A stretch of DNA of 64,000 bases from an uncultured Bacteroidales bacterium (GTDB lineage: Bacteria > Bacteroidota > Bacteroidia > Bacteroidales > UBA932). Below, piece by piece: positions 1 to 8,325 of the stretch. How positions within the stretch are numbered: position 1 is the stretch's first letter; every line of letters begins with the position of its first letter. The position numbers were made by a program, and so were the translations under genes. The stretch covers positions 61,418-125,417 of the forward strand of contig ONKO01000006.1 of assembly GCA_900318445.1 (NCBI GenBank). The letters are read 5' to 3'. Under the pieces are notes generated by a model. The model did not search any database. It worked only from the letters and a program-made list of their open reading frames with translations, and was not told the DNA's origin.

Positions 1-304
1 GAATGGCCGTGTCGATGGACGTAGACATGGTAATGCCCACCAGGAACGTCACCTGCGGGCCGAACAGTCCCAGAAACGAAGCCAGTGCAATCTTCGGCAG
101 GTCCTTCCGGTCCACCTTCTCCTTGGGCAGAAACAGCGAGCCCAGCCAGAACAGGGCCGATGCCCCCAGCGCCCGCAGCGTAAACAGCACAATGGGCGCC
201 ACCGCCTGCGCATTGGCGATGTCCTTGCACAGCACCACATTGAGGCCGAAGATGAGATACGCCCCGGCAATGGAAAGATGTCCTTTTAACGCGTCGGAAG
301 CCAT
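1..304 (-). CDS. EamA/DMT-family transporter, N-terminal part (runs off the window)
   Basis: The start codon at 304-302 opens a reading frame with no stop before the window edge, so about 101 residues are visible. The protein begins [20 protein letters not shown] and shows three hydrophobic segments (about residues 10-30, 40-62 and 75-95). This matches the first half of the drug/metabolite transporter (EamA) fold, in which ten membrane helices export small metabolites across the inner membrane. Its ATG overlaps the queE stop (TAATG), so it is the last visible gene of the MATE-queD-queE operon. The substrate cannot be told from the sequence. Confidence 0.75.
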   Translation of the reverse strand, partial: MASDALKGHLSIAGAYLIFGLNVVLCKDIANAQAVAPIVLFTLRALGASALFWLGSLFLPKEKVDRKDLPKIALASFLGLFGPQVTFLVGITMSTSIDTAI

Positions 305-888
305 TACCTTATCCCCAGGAGTTTATGTGTCTGGAGCGACAGCCGCCAGGCAGGATGCGCCATCACATAGGCCGATACTTCGGCCGCATTGGTAACGCCA
401 CCCTCATCGCAGGGCTGCAGGAAGTGCCACGTGGCCGGGAAATCGGCCCAGGCCGATGGATCCACGCCGGGAGCCAGCACCAGTTTCACTTCATCGGCCC
501 GCTGCAGGACGACGGTTCCGTTGCCGCGCAGGCCACGCACTTGGTCCTTGGGGCTCAGCGTGACCCAGTCCAGCCCGGCAGGCAGCACACAGGTCCCATT
601 GGTCTCCACGTGCAGCGTATAACCGGCCTCATGGAAGAGCGCCACCAGCGCATCGTCCAGCTGCAGACCGGGTTCTCCGCCGGTGAAGCACACCCGTCGG
701 CACGCACCGCCACAGGCCCGGACGGCAGCGAGGATATCGGCCCCGGACATCTCCGAAAAGCCCTTGTGATCCGTGTCGCAGAACGGGCACTGCAGGTTGC
801 AGCCGCTAAAGCGCACGAACACGATGGGCGTCCCCGTCCAGAAGCCCTCCCCCTGCAGGGAGGAAAATATTTCGTTGACTCTGTACAT
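304..888 (-). CDS. queE: 7-carboxy-7-deazaguanine synthase QueE (radical SAM)
   Basis: QueE converts 6-carboxy-5,6,7,8-tetrahydropterin to 7-carboxy-7-deazaguanine in the queuosine/preQ1 pathway. The 194-residue product carries the radical-SAM cluster motif CNLQCPFC, with Cys30, Cys34 and Cys37 in CX3CX2C spacing typical of QueE, followed by the glycine-rich FTGGEP SAM-binding motif. The N-terminal [11 protein letters not shown] stretch is also a family hallmark. It lies directly after queD with overlapping stop/start (TAATG), so the two consecutive pathway steps are translationally coupled. queC and queF are not in the window. Confidence 0.95.
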   Translation of the reverse strand: MYRVNEIFSSLQGEGFWTGTPIVFVRFSGCNLQCPFCDTDHKGFSEMSGADILAAVRACGGACRRVCFTGGEPGLQLDDALVALFHEAGYTLHVETNGTCVLPAGLDWVTLSPKDQVRGLRGNGTVVLQRADEVKLVLAPGVDPSAWADFPATWHFLQPCDEGGVTNAAEVSAYVMAHPAWRLSLQTHKLLGIR

Positions 889-1220
889 TAGTCACGCTCG
901 TAAGCGGCCATGTTCATCTCGCTCTCCCACACCTCCACCTTGTAGGCGTTGTCCACGTGGTCGCAGATCCAGCGGGCGATGTTCTCGGCCGTGGGGTTGA
1001 AGTCGAACACCTCGTTGAGGTTCTTGTGGTCCAGGGCCGTAGTGATGTCCTTCTTGATGTGGGTGAAGTCCGTCACCATGCCGTCTGCATTGAGCGTCTC
1101 GCTCTTGCAGTAGATTTTCACAATCCAGTTGTGGCCATGCAGGGACTCGCACTTGCTCTCATAGGAGAGGTGCAGCGCATGGGCCGACGATATTTCCAGT
1201 CGTTTGCAAACGTAATACAT
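888..1220 (-). CDS. queD: 6-carboxytetrahydropterin synthase QueD
   Basis: QueD makes 6-carboxy-5,6,7,8-tetrahydropterin from 7,8-dihydroneopterin triphosphate, the step before QueE. The 110-residue protein shows the zinc ligands His14 (SSAHAL), His28 and His30 (LHGHNW) and the catalytic Cys24, as expected of the PTPS/QueD fold. Length is normal for bacterial QueD. It starts six bases after the MATE gene ends and shares a TAATG junction with queE, so all three genes and the downstream EamA gene probably lie on one transcript. Confidence 0.95.
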   Translation of the reverse strand: MYYVCKRLEISSAHALHLSYESKCESLHGHNWIVKIYCKSETLNADGMVTDFTHIKKDITTALDHKNLNEVFDFNPTAENIARWICDHVDNAYKVEVWESEMNMAAYERD

Positions 1221-1226
1221 ATATCA

Positions 1227-2594
1227 TTAAACATTTTTAAGCCAGGAGCCCCGGTAGAGGCGGATGAGAAACAGCATGCCCCGGAACGTGAGTTCCACGG
1301 CCATGCACACCCAGAAACCCACCAGGCCGTACATGCGGGTAATAAAGATAGCCGGAAGGATGCGCACCACCCACATGGACCCGAAGTTCATCACGCTGGG
1401 CCAGCGGGTATCCCCCGCTCCCACGAAAGCGCCGTAGATAACCAGCGAGGCCGCATAACCTACCTCGGCAAAAGCCTCGATCCGGAGCACCCGCGCACCC
1501 AGTTCGATAACCGGAACATCCGGCGACATGACGCCCATCATCTGAGGGGCGAAGAAATACATAAGAACGGCCAGGAAGCCCATGACGGACATGCCCATAA
1601 AGGCCGTAATCCAGGCAAAGCGCGTAGCCAGCTCCTTGCGGCGGGCGCCGACGGACTGGCCGACGAGCGTAGTGGCGGCATCGGCAATACCCACACCCGG
1701 CATGTAGCACAAGCTCTCGGCCGTGATGGCGAAGGAATTGGCTGCGATGGCGATAGTGCCGAGAGGTGCCACAATGACGGTGGCGCAGATGTAGCCGCCC
1801 CTGAGAAGAATGTTCTGCAGCGCCATGGGAGCGCTGATATTCAGCGCCTTTTTCACAGTGGTTTCCTCGGGGTGGAAACTTCCCTTCTCCTGCGTAAGGC
1901 TGAGCTCTTTGGAACGGAAAGCCAGGAAGGAGAACATGAGAAGGCCGGTGATCACCTCGGCCAGGCCGCTTCCCAGCGCTGCACCGGCAACGCCCATCTC
2001 CAGTTTATATATAAAGAGGTAGTTGAAGACAACGTCCATCAGGCACATGCCAATGCTCAGAAGACTGGGCACCTTCATGTTGCCGCTCGCCTGCAGCATG
2101 GCCGCGCACATCCAGTCCAGGAACATGGCCGGCATAAAGAGCGAGAGGATGAGGAAGTAGCGGGAGGCATCGGCCACAATGTCCTCTCCGCCACCCAGCC
2201 AGACGGGCAGCTGCTGCGACACGGCAGCACCCAGCAGGCCGATGACCAGGCCGAAGCCCAGCACACATACCAGCGCCTGCCTCAGCACGGCCCGGGCTCC
2301 CTTGAAGTCGTTGCCGCCGATGCGGTGCGCCACTTGCACGGAGAAACCGCTGGTAGCCGCCATGCCAAACCCGCCCATGAGCCACATGCACGTGGATACC
2401 AGGCCGATGGAAGCACCGGCGGCAGCTCCCAGGTGGCCCACCATGGCGGAATCGATGTACTGCATCATCACCGAGGACAGCTGCGCCAGAATGGCCGGAT
2501 AGCTGAGCATCAGGCACAGTTTTACCTGCTGCCCGGTGGTCAGCACACCTCCGCTGCGGATTTGTCCCAGCAGTATGTCCTTGGTCGCGCTCAT
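1227..2594 (-). CDS. MATE-family efflux transporter
   Basis: This 455-residue membrane protein has the roughly 12 hydrophobic segments and length of MATE (DinF/NorM type) exporters, which use Na+ or H+ gradients to expel cationic drugs and metabolites. The chosen start gives MSATKDILLGQIRSGGVL; the open frame continues upstream, but that part is the antisense shadow of ybaK. A TATCTTTG -7 box on the minus strand ends 9 bases before this ATG. It is the first gene of an operon with queD, queE and an EamA transporter. Substrate unknown; the two transporters flanking deazaguanine genes may simply be operon companions. Confidence 0.9.
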   Translation of the reverse strand: MSATKDILLGQIRSGGVLTTGQQVKLCLMLSYPAILAQLSSVMMQYIDSAMVGHLGAAAGASIGLVSTCMWLMGGFGMAATSGFSVQVAHRIGGNDFKGARAVLRQALVCVLGFGLVIGLLGAAVSQQLPVWLGGGEDIVADASRYFLILSLFMPAMFLDWMCAAMLQASGNMKVPSLLSIGMCLMDVVFNYLFIYKLEMGVAGAALGSGLAEVITGLLMFSFLAFRSKELSLTQEKGSFHPEETTVKKALNISAPMALQNILLRGGYICATVIVAPLGTIAIAANSFAITAESLCYMPGVGIADAATTLVGQSVGARRKELATRFAWITAFMGMSVMGFLAVLMYFFAPQMMGVMSPDVPVIELGARVLRIEAFAEVGYAASLVIYGAFVGAGDTRWPSVMNFGSMWVVRILPAIFITRMYGLVGFWVCMAVELTFRGMLFLIRLYRGSWLKNV

Positions 2595-2603
2595 AAAGAA
2601 GTG

Positions 2604-2611
2604 CAAAGATA
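2604..2611 (-). promoter_or_regulatory. -7 box TATCTTTG of the MATE-queDE operon
   Basis: CAAAGATA on the plus strand is TATCTTTG on the minus strand, an exact match to the Bacteroidota consensus TAnnTTTG. It sits 9 bases from the MATE start codon and back-to-back with the ybaK promoter in a 51-base divergent spacer. Confidence 0.7.
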
Positions 2612-2634
2612 CGGAATTTGTACGCGATTTTTCG

Positions 2635-2642
2635 TATTTTTG
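2635..2642 (+). promoter_or_regulatory. -7 box TATTTTTG of ybaK
   Basis: The sequence TATTTTTG fits TAnnTTTG and ends only three bases before the ybaK ATG at 2646. With a transcription start about 5-8 bases past the box, the mRNA would begin at or inside the start codon, suggesting a leaderless transcript. Confidence 0.65.
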
Positions 2643-2645
2643 TGC

Positions 2646-3116
2646 ATGCAAATCCAAAAAACCAACGCAGCACGGCTCCTGGATGCCGCCGGAATCCCCT
2701 ACACCCTGGTTCCTTACGAGGTAGATGAAGAACATCTGGAGGCCTCCCATGTAGCCGAGCAGCTGGGGGAAGACCTGGACCGCGTGTTCAAGACCCTGGT
2801 CCTCCGGGGAGACCGTAACGGCCTTTTCGTGTGCGTCGTGCCCGGATCGATGGAAGTAGACCTCAAGGTAGCGGCCAGAATCTCTGGCAACAAGAGCTGC
2901 GCCATGATCCACGTGAAGGAGCTGCTGCCCCTTACCGGATACATCCGGGGCGGGTGCAGTCCCATCGGCATGAAAAAGCCCTACCCCACCTTCATCCACG
3001 AGAGCGCCCTCCTCTGGGACACCATCTACATAAGCGCCGGCGTGCGCGGTCTGCAAATCGGCATCGAGCCGCAGGCCCTCATCGGCTTCGTGGGTGCCGG
3101 CATCTATCCCCTCTAA
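2646..3116 (+). CDS. ybaK: YbaK/EbsC-family Cys-tRNA(Pro) deacylase
   Basis: The family hydrolyses mischarged Cys-tRNA(Pro), a translation quality-control step. The 156-residue protein begins MQIQKTNAARLLDAAGI and has the family features: YEVDEEHLEA near residue 26, the DRVFKTLV segment and the lysine-containing KVAARISG segment, then GGCSPIGMKK, where the family usually has a GG.SPxG motif. The ATG at 2646 fits the usual N-terminus (KTNAxRLL); there is no later Met nearby. The gene stands alone, diverging from the MATE operon. It is followed by one of the two inverted repeats that bracket recQ. Confidence 0.92.
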   Translation: MQIQKTNAARLLDAAGIPYTLVPYEVDEEHLEASHVAEQLGEDLDRVFKTLVLRGDRNGLFVCVVPGSMEVDLKVAARISGNKSCAMIHVKELLPLTGYIRGGCSPIGMKKPYPTFIHESALLWDTIYISAGVRGLQIGIEPQALIGFVGAGIYPL

Positions 3117-3122
3117 GCGGCA

Positions 3123-3229
3123 TGCACATCTAGCTATCCGTCAGCTACTTACGCAACCACGGGTGCACCTACGCGTGCACCCGACAATCAGCAACTTGCT
3201 GTCATAGAGTGACTTACGCATCACCCGGC
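3123..3229. repeat. Left copy of the recQ-bracketing inverted repeat
   Basis: This 107-base element recurs in inverted orientation at 5178-5282 with about 90% identity by hand alignment (roughly eight substitutions and one 2-base indel). Internally it contains the hairpin GGGTGCAC/GTGCACCC and a second small palindrome, CAGCAA/TTGCTG, plus two direct copies of ACTTACGCA. It lies in the tandem spacer between ybaK and recQ. No U-tract follows, so it does not look like an ordinary intrinsic terminator. Confidence 0.85.
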
Positions 3230-3304
3230 AATCGGCCTGTTTTGCGAAAATACGCAGACCGCGAAGAGGGAAATTTGCGAAAAAAGCGCTAACTTAGCGT
3301 GGTT

Positions 3305-5170
3305 ATGACACCGCAGGAGGTACTTCAGAAATACTGGGGCTACGAAGCTTTCCGGCCGATGCAGGAGGAAATCATCCATCAGGCATTGGACGGGAAGGAC
3401 GTGCTGGCCATCCTCCCCACCGGCGGCGGAAAGAGCATCTGCTTCCAGGTGCCGGCGCTCCTGAGGGACGGCATCGCCCTGGTGGTTACACCGCTCATCG
3501 CCCTCATGAAAGACCAGGTGCAGAACCTGCAGGCGCGGGGCATCCGGGCCATGGCCGTCCATGCGGGGATGGGCCGACGGGAAGTGGACCTGGCCCTCAA
3601 CAATGCCGCCTATGGAGACTATAAGTTCCTGTACCTGAGCCCGGAGCGTCTGAGAACGCAGCTCTTTCAGTCCTACCTCAGCGTTCTCAATGTGTCTTTC
3701 ATCGTAGTGGACGAGGCGCACTGTATCTCCCAGTGGGGCTATGACTTCCGTCCCAACTACCTCCAGATTGGAGAGCTCCGGAGCCGGGTCGACGCACCCG
3801 TCATCGCCCTCACCGCCACCGCCACGCCGCTGGTGGCCAAGGATATCATGGCCCGGCTCAAATTTCAGGAGCCCAACATGCTGGTTTCGGGATTCGAGCG
3901 GCCCAACCTCAGCTATGTGGTGCGCAAGACGCAGGACAAACTGGGCCAGATCCGCAGCATCTGCGAGGGCGTCCCCGGCACCGGCATCGTGTACGTCCGC
4001 AGCCGGGCGAGAACGCAGGAGATGGCCGATGCCCTCAAGGCCGCAGGTATATCGGCCTCCTTCTACCACGCCGGCCTGGGCCCCGAGACCCGCTCCCTGC
4101 GGCAGGAAGAATGGAAAAGCGGCCGTACCCGCGTGATGGTGTGCACCAACGCTTTTGGCATGGGCATCGACAAGCCCGACGTCCGTTTTGTGGTACATGC
4201 CGATGTCCCCGACAGCCCGGAGGCCTACTTCCAGGAAGCGGGCCGCGCCGGCCGTGACGGCCTGGAATCCTACGCCGTGCTCCTGTGGAACGGCACCGAC
4301 AAAACCCGCCTGGCCCAGTTGGAGCAGGTTTCCTTCCCCACACTTGAGTTCATCGAGGACATCTACCATAAGGTGCACATCTTCTTTGAGATTCCGTACG
4401 ATGCCGGGATGGGCCGAATGCTCAAGTTCGACCTGGCCGCCTTCTGCCGGCAGTACAAGCTGCAGCAGGCGCCCACCTACTATGCCATCAAATACCTGGA
4501 GCGGGAAGGGCACTGGACCCTGGCCGAGGACATGGACATCCAGACCCGTATCCACATCAACGTAGACCGACAGTCACTCTACTCCGTAGAGCTTCCCGAT
4601 CCCGCCATGCCCGCCGTGCTGGAAGCCCTCATGCGCATGTACACGGGCATTTTCTCCTTTGCCACGCCCATCGACGAAGATGCCGTGGCCGCCCGCTGCG
4701 GCGTAACGGTCCCCATGCTGCGGCAGCTGCTGTATCAGCTCAGCGTGAACCACGTGGTGCGCTACATCCCCGCCGATCACGCCACCGTGCTCCTCATTCA
4801 GCACGACCGCCTGCGCCCCGGCAACGTACAGCTGAGCCCGGACCGCTACAAAATGCTCCGGAGCACCTACCGCGAAAGAGTTCAGACCATGCTGGATTAT
4901 GTGGAAGAAGAGGACGAATGCCGCTCGCAGTTCCTCCTCCGTTACTTCGGGCAGGAAGAGTCCAAGCCCTGCGGCAAGTGCGACCTGTGCCGCTCCGGAG
5001 CTGCCCGGCCCATGGAACTCGCCGCCCGGCTCAAAGCCTGGATCGAAGCCCGCGGCGGCTCCTACACGCTGCTGGAACTGCGCGCCGCCTTCGGTACCGC
5101 CGAGGACAGCTACCTGGGCGTCCTCCGCGAACTCATCGACCGCCACGAAGTCCCGTCCTACACCGAATAG
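3305..5170 (+). CDS. recQ: RecQ-family ATP-dependent DNA helicase
   Basis: RecQ unwinds DNA 3'-5' in recombination and fork repair. In the 621-residue product, Walker A is at 38-44 (PTGGGKS), DEAH at 137-140 within DEAHCISQWG, and the helicase C lobe contains MGIDKPDVRFVVH and the arginine-finger region EAGRAGRDG. The RecQ zinc cluster is present (Cys539, 556, 559, 562). A C-terminal HRDC domain is not evident; the tail after the zinc cluster is only about 59 residues. I took the ATG at 3305 rather than the GTG at 3299. The gene is a single-gene unit enclosed by inverted 105-bp repeats. Confidence 0.93.
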   Translation: MTPQEVLQKYWGYEAFRPMQEEIIHQALDGKDVLAILPTGGGKSICFQVPALLRDGIALVVTPLIALMKDQVQNLQARGIRAMAVHAGMGRREVDLALNNAAYGDYKFLYLSPERLRTQLFQSYLSVLNVSFIVVDEAHCISQWGYDFRPNYLQIGELRSRVDAPVIALTATATPLVAKDIMARLKFQEPNMLVSGFERPNLSYVVRKTQDKLGQIRSICEGVPGTGIVYVRSRARTQEMADALKAAGISASFYHAGLGPETRSLRQEEWKSGRTRVMVCTNAFGMGIDKPDVRFVVHADVPDSPEAYFQEAGRAGRDGLESYAVLLWNGTDKTRLAQLEQVSFPTLEFIEDIYHKVHIFFEIPYDAGMGRMLKFDLAAFCRQYKLQQAPTYYAIKYLEREGHWTLAEDMDIQTRIHINVDRQSLYSVELPDPAMPAVLEALMRMYTGIFSFATPIDEDAVAARCGVTVPMLRQLLYQLSVNHVVRYIPADHATVLLIQHDRLRPGNVQLSPDRYKMLRSTYRERVQTMLDYVEEEDECRSQFLLRYFGQEESKPCGKCDLCRSGAARPMELAARLKAWIEARGGSYTLLELRAAFGTAEDSYLGVLRELIDRHEVPSYTE

Positions 5171-5177
5171 CCCCTCC

Positions 5178-5282
5178 GCCGGGTGATGCGTAAGTTGCTC
5201 TATGGCAGCGAGTTGCTGATTGTCGGGTGCACGCGCAGGTGCACCCGTGGTTGCGTAAGTCGCTGACGGACAGCTAGATGCA
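5178..5282. repeat. Right copy of the recQ-bracketing inverted repeat
   Basis: Reverse-complement partner of the element at 3123-3229. It occupies almost all of the convergent spacer between the recQ stop and the M28-like gene, and keeps the GGTGCAC/GTGCACC hairpin. Confidence 0.85.
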
Positions 5283-5300
5283 TATCCGCCAGGAAACGCC

Positions 5301-6287
5301 CTACATAACCCGGTCCAGAAAGCGGAAGATAAGGCGGATGCGCTCGGTGAGAATGTCGTAGTTCAAAGACGAAGGGGTATCCTCCGGTTTGTTGTTCAAA
5401 AAAGTAATACCGCTAGTGAACATGACGGCAGGAACGCCGTGCTCCAGAAAGATGCGCTGATCGGAGATGCGGCGGAAAAACAGGCGGGTAAAGTCTTTGG
5501 AGCCGTAATAATCGTAGCCGATCTCCAGGCCGAAGCCCTTATCCCTGTTGGCACTGGCAAGGGAATTCCGGCGGCTGTCGCCCTCATTCGAAAGCATCAT
5601 GAGGTACCGCGGATGACCCTCGGTCAGCGGTGCCAGCGTGCCGCCCAGCTGGTCCAGGTTCACCACCAGGGAAATCTGGGAAGGCGTAACGACCGAACCG
5701 GAAACGGGATCCAGGAGCTTTCCGGAAGAGATGAGTCTCCACAGTTCCGCAGCCCCGCCCTGGTTCTTTTCCTTGGCATCCAGCGCCACCACAATGAGGC
5801 TGTTTCGGTAAATCTTGTGGCAGGTATTCATGCGGGTGACCATGCCGGCAATCTCCAGAAGAGCCGCAACGCCCGAAGCATTGCTGTCGGCCCCGGGATA
5901 AAAAGCCCCGTTGAGATAGCCCAGGTTGTCATAGTGCGCCATGAGAATCACATAGCGGGCAGGTGTAGCGCTGCCGGGGATAAGGCCGATGACATTCCGC
6001 GCCAGCCCTTCTGCGGTATTGAACCCGTGGAGCCACGCCCCGCCCAGGGGCTGAAGGCCCAGCACGCGGAAATTCCCCTCCAGCCAGGAAGCCGCAGCGC
6101 GACCGCCGGGGGTGCCGGTAGCGCGACCGCCGAGCTCGGGCGAGCACAGGTACTCCACGTTGGAGCGGATGTTCTCCGTCTTCAGGACGGCGTCGGCATT
6201 GATGGGAGAAATGGTATACCCCTGCCCCCAGGCGGGAATTGCGGCGGCAAGGAAGCTTATGATAAATAATTTTAGTATCTTTGTCAT
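5301..6287 (-). CDS. Secreted M28-family peptidase homologue with degenerate active site
   Basis: The 328-residue protein starts with a signal peptide (MTKILKLFIISFLAAAIPAW, then GQ) and follows the M28 zinc aminopeptidase fold: AHYDN (first His ligand) near residue 118, GADSNASGV (bridging Asp), and VNLDQLGG (Asp ligand). Two functional positions are altered. The Glu-Glu pair that supplies the general base and a ligand reads DAKEKN (Lys-Glu), and the C-terminal His-containing motif (usually HTPxD) reads NKPEDT. Catalysis is therefore doubtful. It may be a binding or structural relative. It is convergent with recQ and divergent from the TPR gene. Confidence 0.8.
   Translation of the reverse strand: MTKILKLFIISFLAAAIPAWGQGYTISPINADAVLKTENIRSNVEYLCSPELGGRATGTPGGRAAASWLEGNFRVLGLQPLGGAWLHGFNTAEGLARNVIGLIPGSATPARYVILMAHYDNLGYLNGAFYPGADSNASGVAALLEIAGMVTRMNTCHKIYRNSLIVVALDAKEKNQGGAAELWRLISSGKLLDPVSGSVVTPSQISLVVNLDQLGGTLAPLTEGHPRYLMMLSNEGDSRRNSLASANRDKGFGLEIGYDYYGSKDFTRLFFRRISDQRIFLEHGVPAVMFTSGITFLNNKPEDTPSSLNYDILTERIRLIFRFLDRVM
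6276..6283 (+). promoter_or_regulatory. -7 box TATCTTTG of the TPR gene
   Basis: An exact TAnnTTTG box lying on the first codons of the divergent M28-like gene, about 35-50 bases upstream of the possible TPR start codons at 6319 and 6334. Confidence 0.6.
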
Positions 6288-6333
6288 TTGGCGCGAAATT
6301 AGTTATTTCGCTGCTGAAATGAAAATTTTTTTA

Positions 6334-8325
6334 ATGAAAAAACAGCTTCGTATCTTCCTCACCCTGCTGGCCGTCGCCATCCCCCTCTGCGCACGGGCCC
6401 AGTACGACAAAGACGTCTTCTCCTTCCGCGGCCGAACGGCCCTGCAGGACGGGCGCCTGGGAGAAGCCGTTTCCAACTTCAACATCCTGGCCCAGCTGGA
6501 CTCCACCGACTACTGGACCTTCTTCTACCGCGGCATTGCCAAGTACAACCTCGGAGACATCCGCGGCGCCCGGGCCGATTTTTCCACGGCCGTCCGCCTC
6601 AACCCCGTCTTCACCTCCGGCTACCACTACCGGGCCATCACCGAGAGCCGCAGCGGAGACTACGACGGTGCCCTGAAGGACCTCCAGCGCGCCATTGAGC
6701 TGCGCCCCGGATCCTCCGGCCTGTATTTCACCCGCGGCGTCACCTACTTCCTGAGCCGCCAGTTCGAGAGAGCCGTCCAGGACTTTGACAAATACATCCG
6801 CCAGGAGCCCAAGGACCCGTCGTCCTACCTCAACCGAGGCGCCTCCTACCTGTTCCTGCAGGACACCACCCGGGCCCTCTCCGACTACAACCATGCCATC
6901 AAGCTGGACCGCTTCGAGCCCGAAGGCTACATCCGCCGCGGCGGCCTCATGGCAGCCCGGAAGAATTACAGCGAAGCCCTCAAGGACCTGGACAAGGCTA
7001 TTGAGCTGGATTCCACCCTTACCCTCGCCTACTTTAACCGTGCCCTGGTTCGCAGCGAAACCGGAGACCTCAACGCCGCCATGAAAGACCTCAACAAGGT
7101 GCTGAAGTACGAGCCCGGCAACGCCCTTACGCTCTACAACCGAAGCCTCCTCAGCGCCCAGGTAGGAGACTACGAAGGCGCCCTCTCCGACATGGACCGC
7201 GTCATCGCCATCAACCCCGGCAACGTGCTGGCCTACTTCAACCGCGCGGGCTTTTTCATCGAGATGCAGCGCTGGGACGACGCCCTGGCCGACTACAACA
7301 AGGCCATCGAGCTGTACCCGGACTTTGCCAAGGCCTACATGAACCGGGCCTACGTAGAACTGCAGCTGGGCATGAACCGCGCTTCCAAGGAAGACTACCG
7401 CACCGCGCGCGCCAAAGTGGCCGATTACGAGAAGGCCACGGCGGGCGGGGCCGATTTCTCCGACACCACCCGCAAATACAGCAGCCTCCTGGCCCTGGAT
7501 GCCGACTTCGCCCGCAGCGGCGGCTTCGAGGACGAGATGCTGCGCCACCGGGACGTTGACATCAACCTCAAGCCGCTCTACCGCTTTGCCGTGGTGGAAA
7601 GCGTCGCACCCATCGGCTCGTATGCGCTGGAGCATCGCTACGAGAACCGCCTCCTGGACGCCTTCCTCGCAGCGGCCCCCGTACCGGTGACGGTGACGGC
7701 CGATGCTGCCTCCGTCCCCGTGACATCGGCCCTCCTTGCGGAAAAGACCGACGACGCCTTCATAAAAGGCCTGCAGGAAGTGGGTCTGAAGCAGTACACG
7801 CAGGCGTTGCAGCACTATACGGAGGCCGTGGAGTCGCCCGAAGAAGGGGCCTACGCCGCCTACCACAAGGCTTTTTACCTGATGAACCGCGGCGCCCTCA
7901 GGGCCGAGATGATCGAGTTCATCGCCTCGTTCGAATCCAACGTCCAGACGCTCACGATGGACGACAAAGGCAACACCCGCGCCCGCGTCCGCGAGCAGGT
8001 GAGCCGCGAATACGACTACTCGGAGGCCCTGTCCGACATGGAAGCGGCAGCGGCCATCCTGCCGTCCTTCCCCTACATCCAGTTCAATCTGGGAAACCTG
8101 TACTGCCTCAGTTCCCGCTTTGTGCAGGCTATCGAAAGCTATGACAAGGCCATCAAGCTGTACCCCTGGATGGGCAGCGCCTACTTCAACAGGGGCCTCG
8201 TGCTCATTTATCTCAAGGACAAGGAAAAAGGTTGCATAGACCTTTCCCGTGCCGGAGAGCTGGGCGTAGATGGCGCATACGGTGTCATTTCCCGCTACTG
8301 CGACAAGGAGGAGGGCGAGCTATGA
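6334..8325 (+). CDS. Secreted tetratricopeptide-repeat protein
   Basis: The product (663 residues from this start) has a classical signal peptide (MKKQLRIFLTLLAVAIPLCA, then RAQ) and a long run of TPR motifs. About ten repeats fill residues 25-400, with repeated blocks such as AIELRPGSSGLYFTRG and AIELYPDFAKAYMNRA. A linker of roughly 100 residues follows, then another TPR block to the C-terminus. TPR arrays act as protein-protein scaffolds, here presumably in the periplasm. An in-frame ATG at 6319 would add five residues; I prefer 6334 because it gives the cleaner signal peptide. The stop overlaps the next gene's start (ATGA), so the two are co-expressed. No specific function can be assigned. 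Confidence 0.88.
   Translation: MKKQLRIFLTLLAVAIPLCARAQYDKDVFSFRGRTALQDGRLGEAVSNFNILAQLDSTDYWTFFYRGIAKYNLGDIRGARADFSTAVRLNPVFTSGYHYRAITESRSGDYDGALKDLQRAIELRPGSSGLYFTRGVTYFLSRQFERAVQDFDKYIRQEPKDPSSYLNRGASYLFLQDTTRALSDYNHAIKLDRFEPEGYIRRGGLMAARKNYSEALKDLDKAIELDSTLTLAYFNRALVRSETGDLNAAMKDLNKVLKYEPGNALTLYNRSLLSAQVGDYEGALSDMDRVIAINPGNVLAYFNRAGFFIEMQRWDDALADYNKAIELYPDFAKAYMNRAYVELQLGMNRASKEDYRTARAKVADYEKATAGGADFSDTTRKYSSLLALDADFARSGGFEDEMLRHRDVDINLKPLYRFAVVESVAPIGSYALEHRYENRLLDAFLAAAPVPVTVTADAASVPVTSALLAEKTDDAFIKGLQEVGLKQYTQALQHYTEAVESPEEGAYAAYHKAFYLMNRGALRAEMIEFIASFESNVQTLTMDDKGNTRARVREQVSREYDYSEALSDMEAAAAILPSFPYIQFNLGNLYCLSSRFVQAIESYDKAIKLYPWMGSAYFNRGLVLIYLKDKEKGCIDLSRAGELGVDGAYGVISRYCDKEEGEL

Noticed and set aside
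957-2645. Long plus-strand frame continuing upstream of ybaK
   Set aside because: It is antisense to queD and the MATE gene; the true YbaK N-terminus is at 2646.
2595-3056. Upstream extension of the MATE protein to 609 residues
   Set aside because: The extra part is antisense to ybaK, and a promoter box lies directly before the ATG at 2594.
5929-6300. A tRNA or other small RNA gene near the M28/TPR divergence
   Set aside because: No cloverleaf or T-loop consensus could be found; the region is explained by coding sequence and a promoter.
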